Of a stretch of DNA of 59,214 bases, positions 1 to 11,318 are shown piece after piece. Source of the stretch: Zygnema circumcarinatum (Eukaryota; Streptophyta; Zygnematophyceae; Zygnematales; Zygnemataceae); NCBI GenBank assembly GCA_037447605.1, contig CM074821.1, positions 161,923-221,136 on the forward strand, read 5' to 3'. Both the position numbers and the translations under genes were made by a program. Under the pieces are notes generated by a model. That model was not told the origin of the DNA and made no database searches. It saw only the letters and a program-made list of their open reading frames with translations. Within the stretch, counting starts at the first letter, position 1; every line of letters starts with the position of its first letter.

Positions 1-546
1 GGAGGGAGGGAAGGGAGAGTAGGGTGGGTAGGGAGGGAAGGGAGGGAGGGAGGAAGAGAGGAGAGGGGTAGAGCGGGGGAAGAGCGGGGGGGCGGGGAGA
101 AGGGGAGGAGGTGGTGGGGGCGAGGTTGGGGGATGAGGGAGGGGGGGGAAAGAAGGGGGAGGCAGGGAAGGAGGGAGGACGAAGTGGGGGAGGGGCGGGG
201 GGGCGAAGATGGGGCCGAAAGGAGGAGAGGGGAGGGAGAAGGGGCTGGGGGGAGGGAGCAGTAAGAAGGCGCGGGAGGAGGGGGAGAGGGGAGAGTGAGA
301 AGTGGGTGAGAGGAAGAGGGAAGCGGAGGGAGACAGGGGAGGAGGAACGGGGGACAGGGGGAAGGGTGCGGAGGGGGGAGGAGGGGAATGGGAAGTGGGT
401 GAAATATGAGGGAGATAGAAGGTAGAGATTGGGGAGGGCGGAGTGTGGGGGGGGGAAGCTGGAAAAAGATCTTCGAAAGCCCGTATAGCCTCTGGAGGCG
501 TTCAGAATCCTATGAAGGTGCTGAACATCTGATCCTTAACGTCAAG
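1..546. repeat. Purine-rich (G/A) low-complexity tract, probably intronic
   Basis: Positions 1 to about 460 are almost entirely G and A on the plus strand, built from irregular GGAGGG/GAGAGG units. From about 465 base composition becomes normal and leads into the first recognisable kinase exon. A reading frame of 104 codons inside the tract is compositional noise. The tract is best explained as an intron of the histidine kinase gene to the right, because a hybrid kinase of this type should have an N-terminal sensor part that is not in the window. Confidence 0.6.
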
Positions 547-3500
547 CTCTAAAATACTCGCGAAGGCGGGCGAAATGGATGTGCAGATGGAGGAGAAAAG
601 GAAGGAAGAGGCGATGAGCAACCTGAAGACACAATTTCTGAACAACATGAGGTGGGTCCCAATTGTGAAACCCTCCTCGAAAGGCCGGACAAAACCCGTC
701 TCCTCGTAGCTGCAGAAAACTACGTTCTGTGCCTTGTCTGGAACACTGTTCGTAAGCTCCTTCCAGATCCGATATGCGATGGGATTCATTTGACCGAAAC
801 CACTCGTGTATGGCATGGCATGGCATGGCAGCCACGAGCTGCGCACCCCCCTTAGCGCCATCATGGGTCTATTGGAGGTCATGTTGGCGGACGCGGAGCG
901 GCTCGCGCCCGAACATGAAGAGCACGTGCTGCAAATATTCAACTGCGCGCAGGGCCTGCTCGGCCTGCTCAACTCCATACTAGACATTAGCAAGGTGAGC
1001 CGCCGGGGGAGGGGGGGGGGGGGGAGGGAGAGGGGGGGAGAGGTGGGGAGAGGGAGGGAGAGAGGGGAGAGGGGGGAGAGGGGGGGAGAGAGGGGAGAGG
1101 GGGGGAGAGAGGGGAGAGGGGGGGAAGGGGAGAGAGGGGAGAGGGAGAGGGGGGAGAGGGGGGGGGAGAGGGGGGGAGAGGGGGGAGAGGGGGGGAGAGA
1201 GGGGAGAGGGGGGGAGAGGGGAGAGGGAGAGGGAGAGGGAGGGAGAGAGGGGAGAGGACGTAGATGGAAGATGGTGAGGGGGCAGAGGGAGGGGGAGAGG
1301 GGAGAGGGGAGGGGACGAGGGGGGAGGGGAAAGGGAGAGAGGGAGGCGAGAGGGGAGAGGACGTAGGGGGGAGATGGTGAGGGGGCAGAGGGAGGGGGAG
1401 AGGGGAGAGGGGAGGGGGACGAGGGGAAATGGGAAAGGGAGAGTGGGAGGAGAGAGGGGAGAGGACGTAGATGGAAGATGGTGAGGGAGCAGTGGGAGGG
1501 GGAGAGGGGAGAGGGGAGGGGGGCGAGGGGGAAGGGGAAAGGGAGAGAGGGAGGAGAGAGGGGAGAGGACGTAGGGGGAAGATGGTTAGGGGGCAGAGGG
1601 AGGGGGAGAGGGGAGAGGGGAGGGGGATGAGGGGAAATGGGAAAGAGAGAGTGGGAGGAGAGAGGGGAGAGGACGTAGGGGGAAGGTGGTGACGGGCAGA
1701 GGGAGGGGGAGAGGGGAGAGGGTGGAGGGGAGGATGGAATGGAGGAGTGGCGATGCAGCGCCCGCTCCACATCGTTGAGTCGGTCTGCGCTATACAATTC
1801 GTCCATCCATCGGGGAGGGAGGATGGAGGTGGAAGGGGCAGAGGGAAGAGGCGGGAGTGGCAGTGGGAGTGGCAGGACGGAGGCAAATGCGGGGAAGGGG
1901 GGAGGGGGAAGAGGATGGCGGAATGGGTAGAAGGTGGAGAGGGAGGGGGGAGTGGTGGAGGAGGAGATGGGTGGAGCTGTGAGGGAGGGAGAAGCAGCAC
2001 GGGGAGAATTTTGATGGATGGATGAGAGGAGACGAAAGATGTGGGGATTGAAAGAAAGGAGTTTGGAGGAAGGGTAAGGGAGAGGGAAGAGAGGGGGAAA
2101 TGTGGGACAAGAGAAAGTGGAGGTGAAGAGGACGAGAGGGAAAGGAAGGAGTCGACGAGGGGAATGTGTAGTGAGGAGGGGTAGGGAAAGTTAGAGACAG
2201 AGGGAAGAAAGTCAGGGAGATCGCGAGAGGGGTTCACATGGTGCTTCACAGGTTGTTTTCGCAGCCATTTTTCTGAAGTTGCGGACTGTCTGCTTGCGGA
2301 GATGCAGATAGAAGCCGGCAAACTTGCGATGGAGAAGAAGCCCTTCAACTTGGGTGCTCAGCTCGAGAACATGGTGGACATGTTCAGCGTGCAGTGCCAA
2401 ACCAAGGGCTTTGACATCGTCCTCGATCTCTGCGGTAAGCTCTCTCGCTCTGCTTACCAGAGGTTGTTCAAAAAGAGGTGGTTCAAAAAGAGGTCTATGG
2501 TCACTTTTCAAGTTTTGGATGACTTATGTGACAGAGTCTTTGGAACAGTTTTGAACTCTTTGCCAAATATTTTCCAACCTGCTTCAAATCTTTGTGCTGA
2601 AATATGGGCAGTGGTTGGTCTGCAGATGACTTCGAGCGCATTGTGAGCGGAGACTCGGCGCGTGTGGCGCAGCTTTTCTCCAACCTTCTTAGGTAGAAAG
2701 CCTTTCCACTCTTCTCTTAATATCTCTCCTCTTAACCTATGGTTTCTTCATAAGGATTGCAAATAGCCAACGAGAAGCAATAGAAACACCTCTTATCTGA
2801 GGAACCCCAAGAACTTGCAGATGGTTCAGAGAAATCCCAATAAAAGGAAAAGTGACCTTTTCTTTGGGGGGGTGGGTTTTCAGCAATGCGGTGAAGTTCA
2901 CCAATGAGGGCTACATTGTAGTGAGAGGCCGTATAGAGGAATATTCCTCTACCTCTTCCGAAAGGTCTCCCCGGGGCACCTTTGCGGCCCTTATGAGCTC
3001 CTCCCTTCACAGGAGGTCGATCGTCATAGAGAGAGACTCCCCGAGGGAGGAGGAGATGGGCTCATACATATCGCCACGCATCTGTGCAGTATTTGAAATC
3101 GACGATTCTGGATGTGGAATTCCAGAAGAGAAGAGGGCAGCAGTGTTTGAAAACTTTGTGCAGGCAGACGAGTCGAGCACGAGAAGATATACAGGCACAG
3201 GTTTGGGATTGGGGGTTGCGAGGTCATTGGTTCAAGCTATGGGAGGAAAGATCAGTTTTGTCAACAAGGAAGGTCCCGGAACTTTGGTTCGATTCTCTCT
3301 TATTTTTCAAAGGTTAACAGCACAAGAGCTTGCAGATTTTTCAGTCGCAAGCATGCCAGAAGGGATGAGACCTCCGAATTTGGCAGATGAGTTTAGAATG
3401 ATCGCTGCAGGAGAGCTCTCTCCTATCCCTCCTCCTCCTATCTCCCTTTTGTCTCCAGTGAACGAGAACAGGAAGGGTGACGAGAGAAGGAGAGAGAGAG

Positions 3501-5698
3501 AGAGAGAGGAAGTAGAGAAGCCTCTCGTTCGCACTAGCAGTGGAACTGCAACATTTCAGCAACCTCCTGAAATAGCGGCAGCGAGAATACTTTTGGCTGT
3601 ACCTGCAGGTCCGGGATGTGATGTGGCTATGAGATGGTTTAAAAAGAGGTCCTCAGCAGCATATCACGCAGCTTCTTTGGACGCTCTTTTGCAGATTCTT
3701 GGAACAGAAATGAGCATTCCGGAGAAAGAACGAGCGGTGGGAGGAGAGAGAGGCGAAGCAGACTTGGAGAAAGAGAAGGATAAGGAGGTAGTGATTGCGA
3801 TAGTGGATGTGAGTTTCCTGGATGGATTGGGAAAAGCGAGGGCTGGAAATCTGGAGGAGTTGAAGGAGCAGCTGAGGGATTTGGTGAGTGCTTTAGAGAG
3901 GAAAAGGAGTGGAGAGAAGACGAAGTGGGCCCTTTCCTTCATAGTGAGACATGATACTCCCGGAGGACTCCAACAGCTGCTGCGGGAGATGAGCCCTCGT
4001 GGTTGCAGACTCACCAGCAAACCCCTTCATGCTTCCCGCCTTCAGCGGCTCACACAAGACATAGCGAGCTGCTTACGAGGGGAGACTCTCAAAAGAGGGT
4101 CAACACTTGACAGATTTCTCTCCATAGAACCCCATAATGGCATCTCCATGAGGTTAGTAAGAAGGAGAACAGCGAGTCAGGATGTGTGGGGGGTGGTGAG
4201 CCGATCTTCCTCTCCCACTCCGGGAGGGGCCATGAATCGCATCCTCAATCTGCAGACTTTGTCGGCAGATCTTGAAGGGTTACTTCATCTCCGAGGGGCT
4301 GACTTAAACAGTCCGGACTCCCCTACCCCTCTACCTCCTGCTGCCTTTCCACCTCCACTTTCCGTACCAGAAGATGGTCCCGTTGATGAGAGTCCTCTGC
4401 CTGCAGAGGAGAGGAAGACTGCAGTACATTCTTCACTGCCAGAAGCGTTGTCCTTGGGGAGAGAGAGGGAGGAGGAGGCAGAGAAAGAGGGGGAGAGGTA
4501 TGAGGGAAAAAGAGAGGGGGCAATTGCTGGTGGAGAAAAGGGTGGGAAGGAAAGGGCTCGAACGATGTGGAGGAGAGCAACAACCGCTTGCAGTAGGTCA
4601 AACGATAAAGTATGGAAGGCAGGGAGTGGGAAACGGCTTTCTCTGGATATGGAGGAGTTGACAGAGACATCTGGGACGTTGACTCGGGAGGAGGGGCGAC
4701 CTTCAGTGAAAAAGGAAAGGAATCTGGCAGGTCTTCATATACTTGTGGTAGAAGATACGGCGGTTATTCGGAAAATGATGGGACTGCTCTTGAAGAAGCT
4801 GGGAGCAACTGCGACTCTTGTTGAGAATGGACAGTTAGGGTTGGAAGCTGTGCTGGGGTCCTACGGATTGGATCCAAGAGCTTTCAGAATTGCAGACGAA
4901 TGTGAAGAGAGGAGGAAATCACAGACTCTTACGGCAGCGCAGGAAGAACTGGAAGAGATTCTGGGAACAGCAAACGCGAAAATGTACAGTAAACAAGACA
5001 GCAATGTCAGGACAGTGAGTGGGGGAGAGCAGGATGGGTCTGCCGATCAAATGGAGTTTCAAGAAAGCAGTTCTCAACGGAGAACGCGGAGTAATGAAGA
5101 TCTCAGTGCCCTTCATCCTCCGACCATGGATTCAGCCTCTTCGAAAGTCGCAGATGATGTAGGGAAGACGAAGTTTGATGCAGTCTTAATGGACTGCCAG
5201 ATGCCTGTTATGGATGGCTACACGGCTACTCGGGCAATCCGAGCAGCAGAAAAGCTGCTCGGCCATCACATTCCCATCATCGCAGTGGTACGCTCTCTCT
5301 ACCCTTCGACCCACTTGAAAGCCCTAAAATCCTTCTGAAAGGGGGGGGTGGAAGCTTTGCATGGTTCTCTCGTTCCCTCTTTGTGTCTGTGGATTTGGTT
5401 GGAAGGAAAAGTTCAAACATTTCTTCACACGTTTTTTCCAAGCCTATCAAACGTTACTTCTATCATTCCTTTTGAAATAACTGAGACAGAACGGTTTGCG
5501 TTGATGTAGACGGCACATGCTATGACAAGCGATGAGAAGAGCTGCTTGGAAGCAGGAATGGACCGCTACCTTACAAAACCCATTGAGTCGAGGAAGCTGG
5601 TGGAGACTGTGCGTGAGCTTCTCAAGTCAGTGGAGGAGAGGGAGTTGACTTTACAAGCTGAGAGTCCAACATTTGGACTTCTGGGTTCAGGGCCATGA
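547..5698 (+). CDS. AHK1: AHK1-type hybrid histidine kinase (3' part; N-terminal sensor missing)
   Basis: Membrane-type two-component osmosensor kinase of the plant AHK1 family, partial at the 5' end. Exons by phase: about 547-651, 832-994, 2308-2434, 2626-2692, 2884-5287, 5510-5698; about 1017 residues are visible. The H-box HELRTPLSAIMG carries the phosphorylatable His. The stretch with LVDMF-like and SVQC motifs matches AHK1. The ATP-binding domain shows the N-box (NAVKFTNEG), DDSGCGI and TGTGLGLG. A degenerate receiver-like region follows (about 3560-4060). The true receiver spans 4732-5698 with VVEDTAV, the phospho-acceptor in LMDCQMPVMDG and Lys in LTKPI. It carries an insert of about 100 low-complexity residues between its second helix and third strand. 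The first exon boundary is uncertain (weak acceptor at 545-546); a Met at 575 is in frame, so a soluble short form cannot be excluded. Sensor and transmembrane parts are expected further left. Confidence 0.88.
995..2307 (+). repeat. Long polypurine tract filling a kinase intron
   Basis: The 1313-nt intron of the histidine kinase is dominated by GGGGAGAG-like purine repeats from about 1003 to 2200, including a 10-G run near 1011. A unit of about 180 bp containing GACGTAG, ATGGTGAGGGGGCAGAGGGAGG and similar blocks recurs about five times between 1250 and 1720, so part of the tract is a higher-order tandem repeat. Proline/serine-rich open frames on the opposite strand (for example 987-2348) follow from the composition and show no protein similarity. 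Confidence 0.75.
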
Positions 5699-6164
5699 GC
5701 CTTTCGAATGACGATTTTAGGGTTCACGTTAGGTGCTTAGTGCCACAACGGCAGGCAATGCATGGCGCGGAATTTTTTACATTCGTAGATCAGTTTGAAA
5801 TAGATGCAGGGAGAGCAAATCGCTCGATCGTACTGTAGACAGGATAAAGCTGCAAAGCAATCTTTTTCCAATAATTTGGTCCCTCATTTGCCGTGAGTAC
5901 TGGGCTCAACAACGATTTTTTCTCACATTTGCTTAATTTTTTGTTTGGGGAGGCTTGCAGCTTCTCCACACTCACTAGTTAAAACCGCAATTGCTGTCAT
6001 GGGTCAGTACGTGTATGCAAAAATGACAAATCCCCAAGTTTGACACGTGTATCTCTCTGAAGTGGGCGACAAACGATAGCCATGATCGGCCAAGTCTATA
6101 ACATATAACTCTTCCTACATTCTATCAAACCCTAAGAGCCCTTCTGCTTCATCCTCCTTCACAG
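5699..6164. other. Intergenic spacer after the histidine kinase
   Basis: No coding similarity seen. A telo-box-like AAACCCTAA lies near 6127. The spacer serves as the 3' region of the kinase gene and the left flank of the KEG-like remnant. Confidence 0.5.
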
Positions 6165-6996
6165 GTATGGACGGCGCAGCCAGTCCCATTCCAGCGTGGG
6201 AACACTTCTCTGCATCGACGAGGATGGGGTCCTCTGAATGAGCTTCCAGGGGGGCTTCAATGGGGCGAGAGGCTGACCCTGCAGATATGGAGAGAGTGGA
6301 GGAGTTTAAGGGTGGCGACTGACTGGGTGAGGGCAGCTCCCAGTCTGTGCAAGCCCATGCATGGGCTCGGCTCTGCAGTGCACGGCAGCATAGGGGTGGT
6401 GTACAGGCTGCGGGCGGATCATAGCCTACTTATTATGCTTTCAAGATGAGCCCTGGCTTTGTGAAGCTGAGGAGGTGGAAGCAGTGCAGCCATTTCAGGT
6501 GAGGACTGCATTCCTCTTTTCTTCATCTTGTGGTGGTTTCTGTCTGTGGGCTATGACTTAAGTCATGGTTGCCAATCTTTGTGCTACCCTATGCTTATGT
6601 TGTAATGTGCCATCCTCTTGTTAAGGTGAGTCAAAAGTTGAATTTAGCCTCTGTGGACAAAGCTTCTTAAAAACAGCTTCGGGATCAACAAGCACAGGGA
6701 TGTCGCCTATCAAAGACAAGGAAGCCTTTTCTTAGTATTTTTTACTTCAATATTTCTCATGTTTCTGTTTCCTTAATGACATATGGCAATGCGCGTGTGC
6801 AGGTGGGCGAACGAGTTTGTGGGAAGTGCGGTCGGTTGCAGGGCCTTGCTTTGGATGGTCTGGCGAGACCCCCACCATACTGTTGGGAACATAAGTGATG
6901 TGAGCAGGAAAGGAGCTGCTTAGGGTTTCCGTGAGTGGGAGATCGGCCCCATGGTGGGCTGGTCCTGCCGCCATGGCGAGGCTCGAGCAGCCGCTG
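6165..6996 (+). pseudogene. Decayed KEG-like E3 ubiquitin ligase repeat fragment
   Basis: Two former exons of the C-terminal repeat region of KEG (Keep on Going), a plant RING E3 ligase of the trans-Golgi/endosome. The first block (6165-6498) begins after an intact acceptor and ends at a good GTGAGG donor. It reads piecewise as SHSSVGTLLCIDEDGVL, ADPADMERVEEFKGGD, HGSIGVVYRLRADHSLLIM and EPWLCEAEEVEAVQPFQ, but these lie in different frames and are broken by TGA codons near 6233, 6270 and 6331. The second block (6803 to about 6996) gives VGERVC, CFGWSGETP, HTVGNISDVSRKG and SGRSAPWWAGPAAMARLE, again in shifting frames. KEG repeats normally show exactly this order of motifs. No RING, kinase or ankyrin part is present. 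It is a truncated non-functional copy, and a MITE-like element begins 23 bp downstream. Confidence 0.7.
6499..6802 (+). other. Former intron of the KEG-like remnant
   Basis: Separates the two KEG-like blocks. It starts with GTGAGG and ends with a TGTGCAG acceptor, so splice signals survived the decay of the coding frames. Confidence 0.5.
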
Positions 6997-7018
6997 CTTG
7001 CATGGAGAATTGCGCTTG

Positions 7019-7515
7019 CATGGTCCAACTTCGTTCATTTGGTTGAACGAAGGCTGACGTGGTTCAACATTGCTGACGCAATCTCGCACTTGCTGACTGA
7101 CGGTTGGACGAGTTCGCTACGAGTGATGTTGAATTATTCGAATCTCGCTTCGTGCCCGAATAGAAAAATGGGGTAAACTGTGCGAGATCCAAACTACCAA
7201 CGGGAAAACGACACGTGGCACTTTGCGTTCCTATGCAATCCCCCACGATCAGGGTTTAGGGCTGAGCTGGAAAGAAATTGCGCAGACACTCGGGCATGCT
7301 TGGTTCGCAAGGTGCCATGTGGACGCCACGTGACGTTTTTTCTTTGGCGGAAGCGGCGGCCACCGGCATCCAACTGGCTCACACATGCGAACAGTTGTCA
7401 TTCAACAGGTTGAACGATGTTGAATGAAAAAACTTCGTTTCGGAGGTTTACGAACGAACTCTCCGCCGCGGTTTGCAACTTTTTCATTCAACTAAACGAA
7501 CAAAGTTGAACCATG
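7019..7515. mobile_element. MITE-like element with terminal inverted repeats
   Basis: The left end (CATGGTCCAACTTCGTTCAT...) and the reverse complement of the right end (CATGGTTCAACTTTGTTCGT...) match at about 25 of 29 positions. Inner palindromes recur: TTCGTTCA-TTTGG-TTGAACGAA at 7031-7052, and a perfect 13-bp pair GTTGAATGAAAAA / TTTTTCATTCAAC near 7418-7490. No coding capacity is seen and no clear target duplication was found, so the class is unknown. Confidence 0.5.
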
Positions 7516-7939
7516 AAAATGCACGCTTACCCGTCCAAGTGAAGAATGCTTTGACTTATGAATATCGAGTTTAAGCTTGACGCCTGAGCTCCAGTTTTAG
7601 CATTCTGACGTGCTCAGTGCCTTCATAGTGTCAGAATAAAAAAAGAAAATTAGCCACTATATAAAGTGTCAAACTATATCAGTGTCATGAGGAATCAACT
7701 TTATTGCAACCAGGTAATGAGGGAGATGAGGGGACTTCGTGAAAGAGCTTGCTCTCTGGAGTTAACTTTCCCTTGGGTTAACCTGTAGTGTAAACGAGGA
7801 GAGGCCCTGAAGGCGTCGGAAGACTGCATCTTCAACTTGACACCGGAGGAATGCAGACTTTGCTTAATCCCAAAAAGAGAAATTTATGTAAAGAATGGAT
7901 TTTGAATACTCTCCACTCCTCTTTTCCTTCCCTCCTTCT
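7516..7939. other. Intergenic spacer downstream of RAD1
   Basis: AT-richer sequence between the MITE-like element and the RAD1 stop codon. No coding similarity seen. Confidence 0.45.
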
Positions 7940-10089
7940 TCATGGCCCTTCAAGCGGGTACTCTTCACATGGCTCCTCTTCCGGCATCACAAAAAACTCA
8001 ACGTAGGATGTTCGCGGGCCTTGCGCATCGCCTCCGCCTCCGTCCTGCTGATGGCCTCCGTGCGATGAAGTTCTCAAATTGATGATGTGCTGCACTTTAA
8101 GGAGTCCCATGTTGTCTATAGTCAGCTTGCTGCCCCTGTTGTCCTTCAGGATGCTGTTCGGTATGTTGGCGGTCGTTGCTCGCAAATACTTGTACTTGTA
8201 CCTGAAGGGGCCCAAATTAGCAAACACGGTAAGGAAGCTTTTCAAAGCATGGCAACTCAAAACCTGCATTGATTTTTAAAGAAAAGCAAGTGGCTCGATG
8301 AAGGGGAGCTAGCTCAACAATACATAAAAAAAAAGGGCTAAATCTGTACGAGCGACGGTGCATGGAGATGCTCACCAAAAGAGGACCGGATGATCGCACT
8401 TGAAGTCAATGAAGAGATCAGAGCGTCGGTCATAACAGAAGTCAATCTGAAGCAAACAATCGCAGGGTTACTGAGCAGTCAGAAACACGGTTAGAAACGT
8501 TCACTGAAGCCGGCTCTGGAAGGTGGTATTTTAGGGTTTGCCAATTCACCTGCAAATCTCCAACTCCTTCGGCTCTGAAGGTGACAGTGGGCGGCTCTGG
8601 AGTCAAACTGAGCTGTATACTGGAGCCCGGCCATTCTAAATCCTCAATTGCTTCCTTTAGTGCCTGCGACTGAATATTCAGGAGAGATAGGAGGAATTGG
8701 TGTCAGGGTCTGGCAGAAAACATCACAAAACAAGGCTAAAAGCTCATGATTCAGCTTTTAAGAAAGGTACTAATTTGAAGAATTGAGTCTCACTTTGACT
8801 GCGAAGGACACCGGCTGATCTCCATCCTCTCTTAGCACATAGTCTCGGGGAATGCTGTCAGGAATTCTTGTTCGAATCTCCGCGTCAGTGCAGGTTTGGT
8901 TCACGTCAGTCAGTCTGCAGCCGAGGGTGTGAATTAAGGCTCGAATCTCAAAGTTAAACAAGCAGAATTCCAGCGGAAATCAAGAAAATCTCTGTCTTGG
9001 CAAGAAGATAAACAGGAAAGAGTACTGTTTGAATGGAGAACCGTGCTCGTTTCTTCATCATACTTGAGCAGAAGCTGCATATCAGGCCCAGGATATCGAA
9101 GCTCCATAACTGTGCTGGCCGAGGAGGCGAATGCGCTGAGGCAGTCGACCAGCACGGAAAGATGGATGCCAAAGCGCAATCTAACTTCGGCATGATACCT
9201 GTATTCCCTGAAAAGCTGCCCTTCAGGGGGACATAATTACTAGTGGGATCTACACGCAAGCCTAGCTCATATTCAGGACGAAAATAAATAGAAAGAATAT
9301 GCTTGTTCTGTTCAACAACTTGTCAGAACCTCAAGAAACTTAAGTCATATGAAACTTCAGCTGATTTTGGGCATATGGTTTGGGAAGACATCGACAAATC
9401 CCATAGCATAGAAATTGAGTAATCCACGATTTCATGGATGAATAAAGAAGTCACGTGACATTCACGAAAGAGCCTTACATGTACTCTTCGTCGCAGGCGT
9501 TGTGTCTTTCCTTAAAAGAAATAGAATAAGCGAAACTGGAGGACGTGCGGAGGGACTAACCTCTTTGCGAAAGTAAAGCTTGGCATGCAAGCAGTTCAAT
9601 TCCTCCACAATGAAAATTAGACCGTGCTCTGAGAGCTCGCATATCGCATCCTGCAAACATTATATAAACAAATGTATATGTGACAACATCACCCTAAAAT
9701 CCTTCAAATTCTGACGGCCCTTTGGAAAAACCTTAGTGGCCTATGGATGAACTTAAAAGATCAAGCTCGACTCGTTTACAAAGACAAAAAAACAAACACC
9801 CTACACCTTGGCGCGTACGACCTCTAAGGTATTAAAGAAAAATTAAAAATTAGACTCTGACGCCTTAAGATCGTCGTTTTTTTGTTTTTAATCTGCGAGT
9901 GAATATGTTGATGCGATGCAAAAACTGAAGCTGCCTCTGTCGTGCCTGTTGCTTTTTCCACTTCACACTTGACATAGCGCCGGCCAAGCCTTGCAAGTTA
10001 TCGAGCATGCAGTACAGATCAACATCTCCATCACTCGTCCGACTGCCTGCCATTGGCGGAAGCGGTTCACAGCTCCGCTTGCTTCGCAC
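7940..10089 (-). CDS. RAD1: RAD1, 9-1-1 checkpoint clamp subunit
   Basis: Nuclear subunit of the RAD9-RAD1-HUS1 clamp, which is loaded at damaged DNA and triggers checkpoint signalling. Seven exons on the minus strand: 10089-9946, 9650-9561, 9215-9064, 8914-8794, 8663-8550, 8446-8376, 8201-7940; 317 residues, close to plant RAD1 (about 300). Motifs in order match the family: CMLDNLQ, DAICELSEHGLIFIVEE, FGIHLSVLVDCL, RYPGPDMQLLLK, DAEIRTRIPD, DLEWPGSSIQLSL, RRSDLFIDFKC, NIPNSILKDNRGSKLTI and the tail YVEFFV. All junctions keep phase. The first intron appears to use a GC donor (CAG|GCACGA at 9946/9945), the only choice that keeps KWKKQQ joined to DAICELSEHG. The first Met at 10089 is used; a Met twelve codons later is possible. 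Confidence 0.93.
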
Positions 10090-11318
10090 GATATTGCGGC
10101 TTGCTTCCTCTCTGAATGATTACATCACAGAAGTTTTCGTTAGCTCCTCTTTCAGGTTCAGCACGGAAGAAGGAATCGCGAGTCATCAGATGATTCAGGA
10201 TTTGTTGGTTAGTTCGGAGCTGAGAGATGAGATGTAGAGAGTTAGAGATGCTGTATTTTAGGGTTGCCAAAGCTCGAGGTAGCTTCAAGGTTCTGGAACG
10301 TTGTAGGGTTCGGATGGCATTGTGTGCGTGAAGGCTCTGCGTACTTTGTAAAAGTTCAAAGCGATCACACTTTCCAAGTTTTCCAGGACCTGAAAGCGTT
10401 TGAGACCATTCTGAGATTTCGCACCATACTTTCTGTAGCAGAGGACGAACATGCACATGCTCGGTCCTTACAGGCTTTGCAGAGCATGCAGTTGCCATCA
10501 GAGCTCAGCCTTCCGTCAACACAGGGCTCACACTTCACAAGCACATCTTCTAGTTCTAAACCACCAGAGGTGCATTCATCATCATCGTCATCATTATTGC
10601 CATAGTCAATATCATTATTTTATGGTCATCCGCATGCTTCCTTGGCATGCAGCTGCTTGCTGCAAACGCAGTAATCAAAACTCACAAACTGCTGCTCACG
10701 TGGTGATGTCTGGAGGCGAGTGGCATTTGCAACGGACTTTGCTCTCAGAATGATGCGAATCAAACTCTTGAGAACGTGAATCCTGAACTTGTCATGCTTC
10801 CTTTTCATCTTTTGCAGAAAAAGTTGCAGTTGCTCAGCCATATTTTTCAAATGGCTTGAGTGCAAACAAACAGGAGCGAATTTTGGACATTCACCATACC
10901 ACCATATATCAAACGAGTCATCGCCATATATAACAAAAAGTACAGATCCCTTTTTCTTTTCCAAAAAATAAGAAGTGGCCGCCTCCTTTTTTGGCGCTTT
11001 TTCCATGGCAAGGTCCTTATCTCACCATCGAATCAAACGACACACCAACCTAACTAAAATATGTACGCAACAGACGCCTACTGCACGATCATATTCCTTC
11101 CTTAGATGTAGCGCTACAGCTAAAAGTTTAATAAGAATACACTTGCGAGAGTCATCACCAAACCTGCCCTATACAAACAAACGTGCTATGACAAAACATT
11201 GGGACAAAAAACCACTACTCACTATCCAACACGGGGTGATGCCCTCCTGCGAACCTGCTGAAAGCTTTACTTTTGAGCCCCCTTACAACGGCAGAAACCA
11301 ATCAAACCAAAACTACCT
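10090..11318. other. Spacer between RAD1 and the Ser/Arg-rich gene
   Basis: RAD1 5' region and the 3' side of the next minus-strand gene. It contains several short open frames (for example 10264-10605 plus, 10626-11006 minus) without recognisable similarity or splice support. An ATC-rich run (CATCATCATCGTCATCATTATTG) lies near 10575-10600. Nothing further seen. Confidence 0.4.

Noticed and set aside
502-2348. Long proline/serine-rich open frames on the minus strand
   Set aside because: They are the reverse complement of the polypurine intron and overlap real kinase exons on the plus strand; the amino acid content follows base composition.
10626-11006. Minus-strand open frame of 126 codons
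   Set aside because: Lys/Phe-rich composition, no recognised family, no matching exons and not required by either neighbouring gene.
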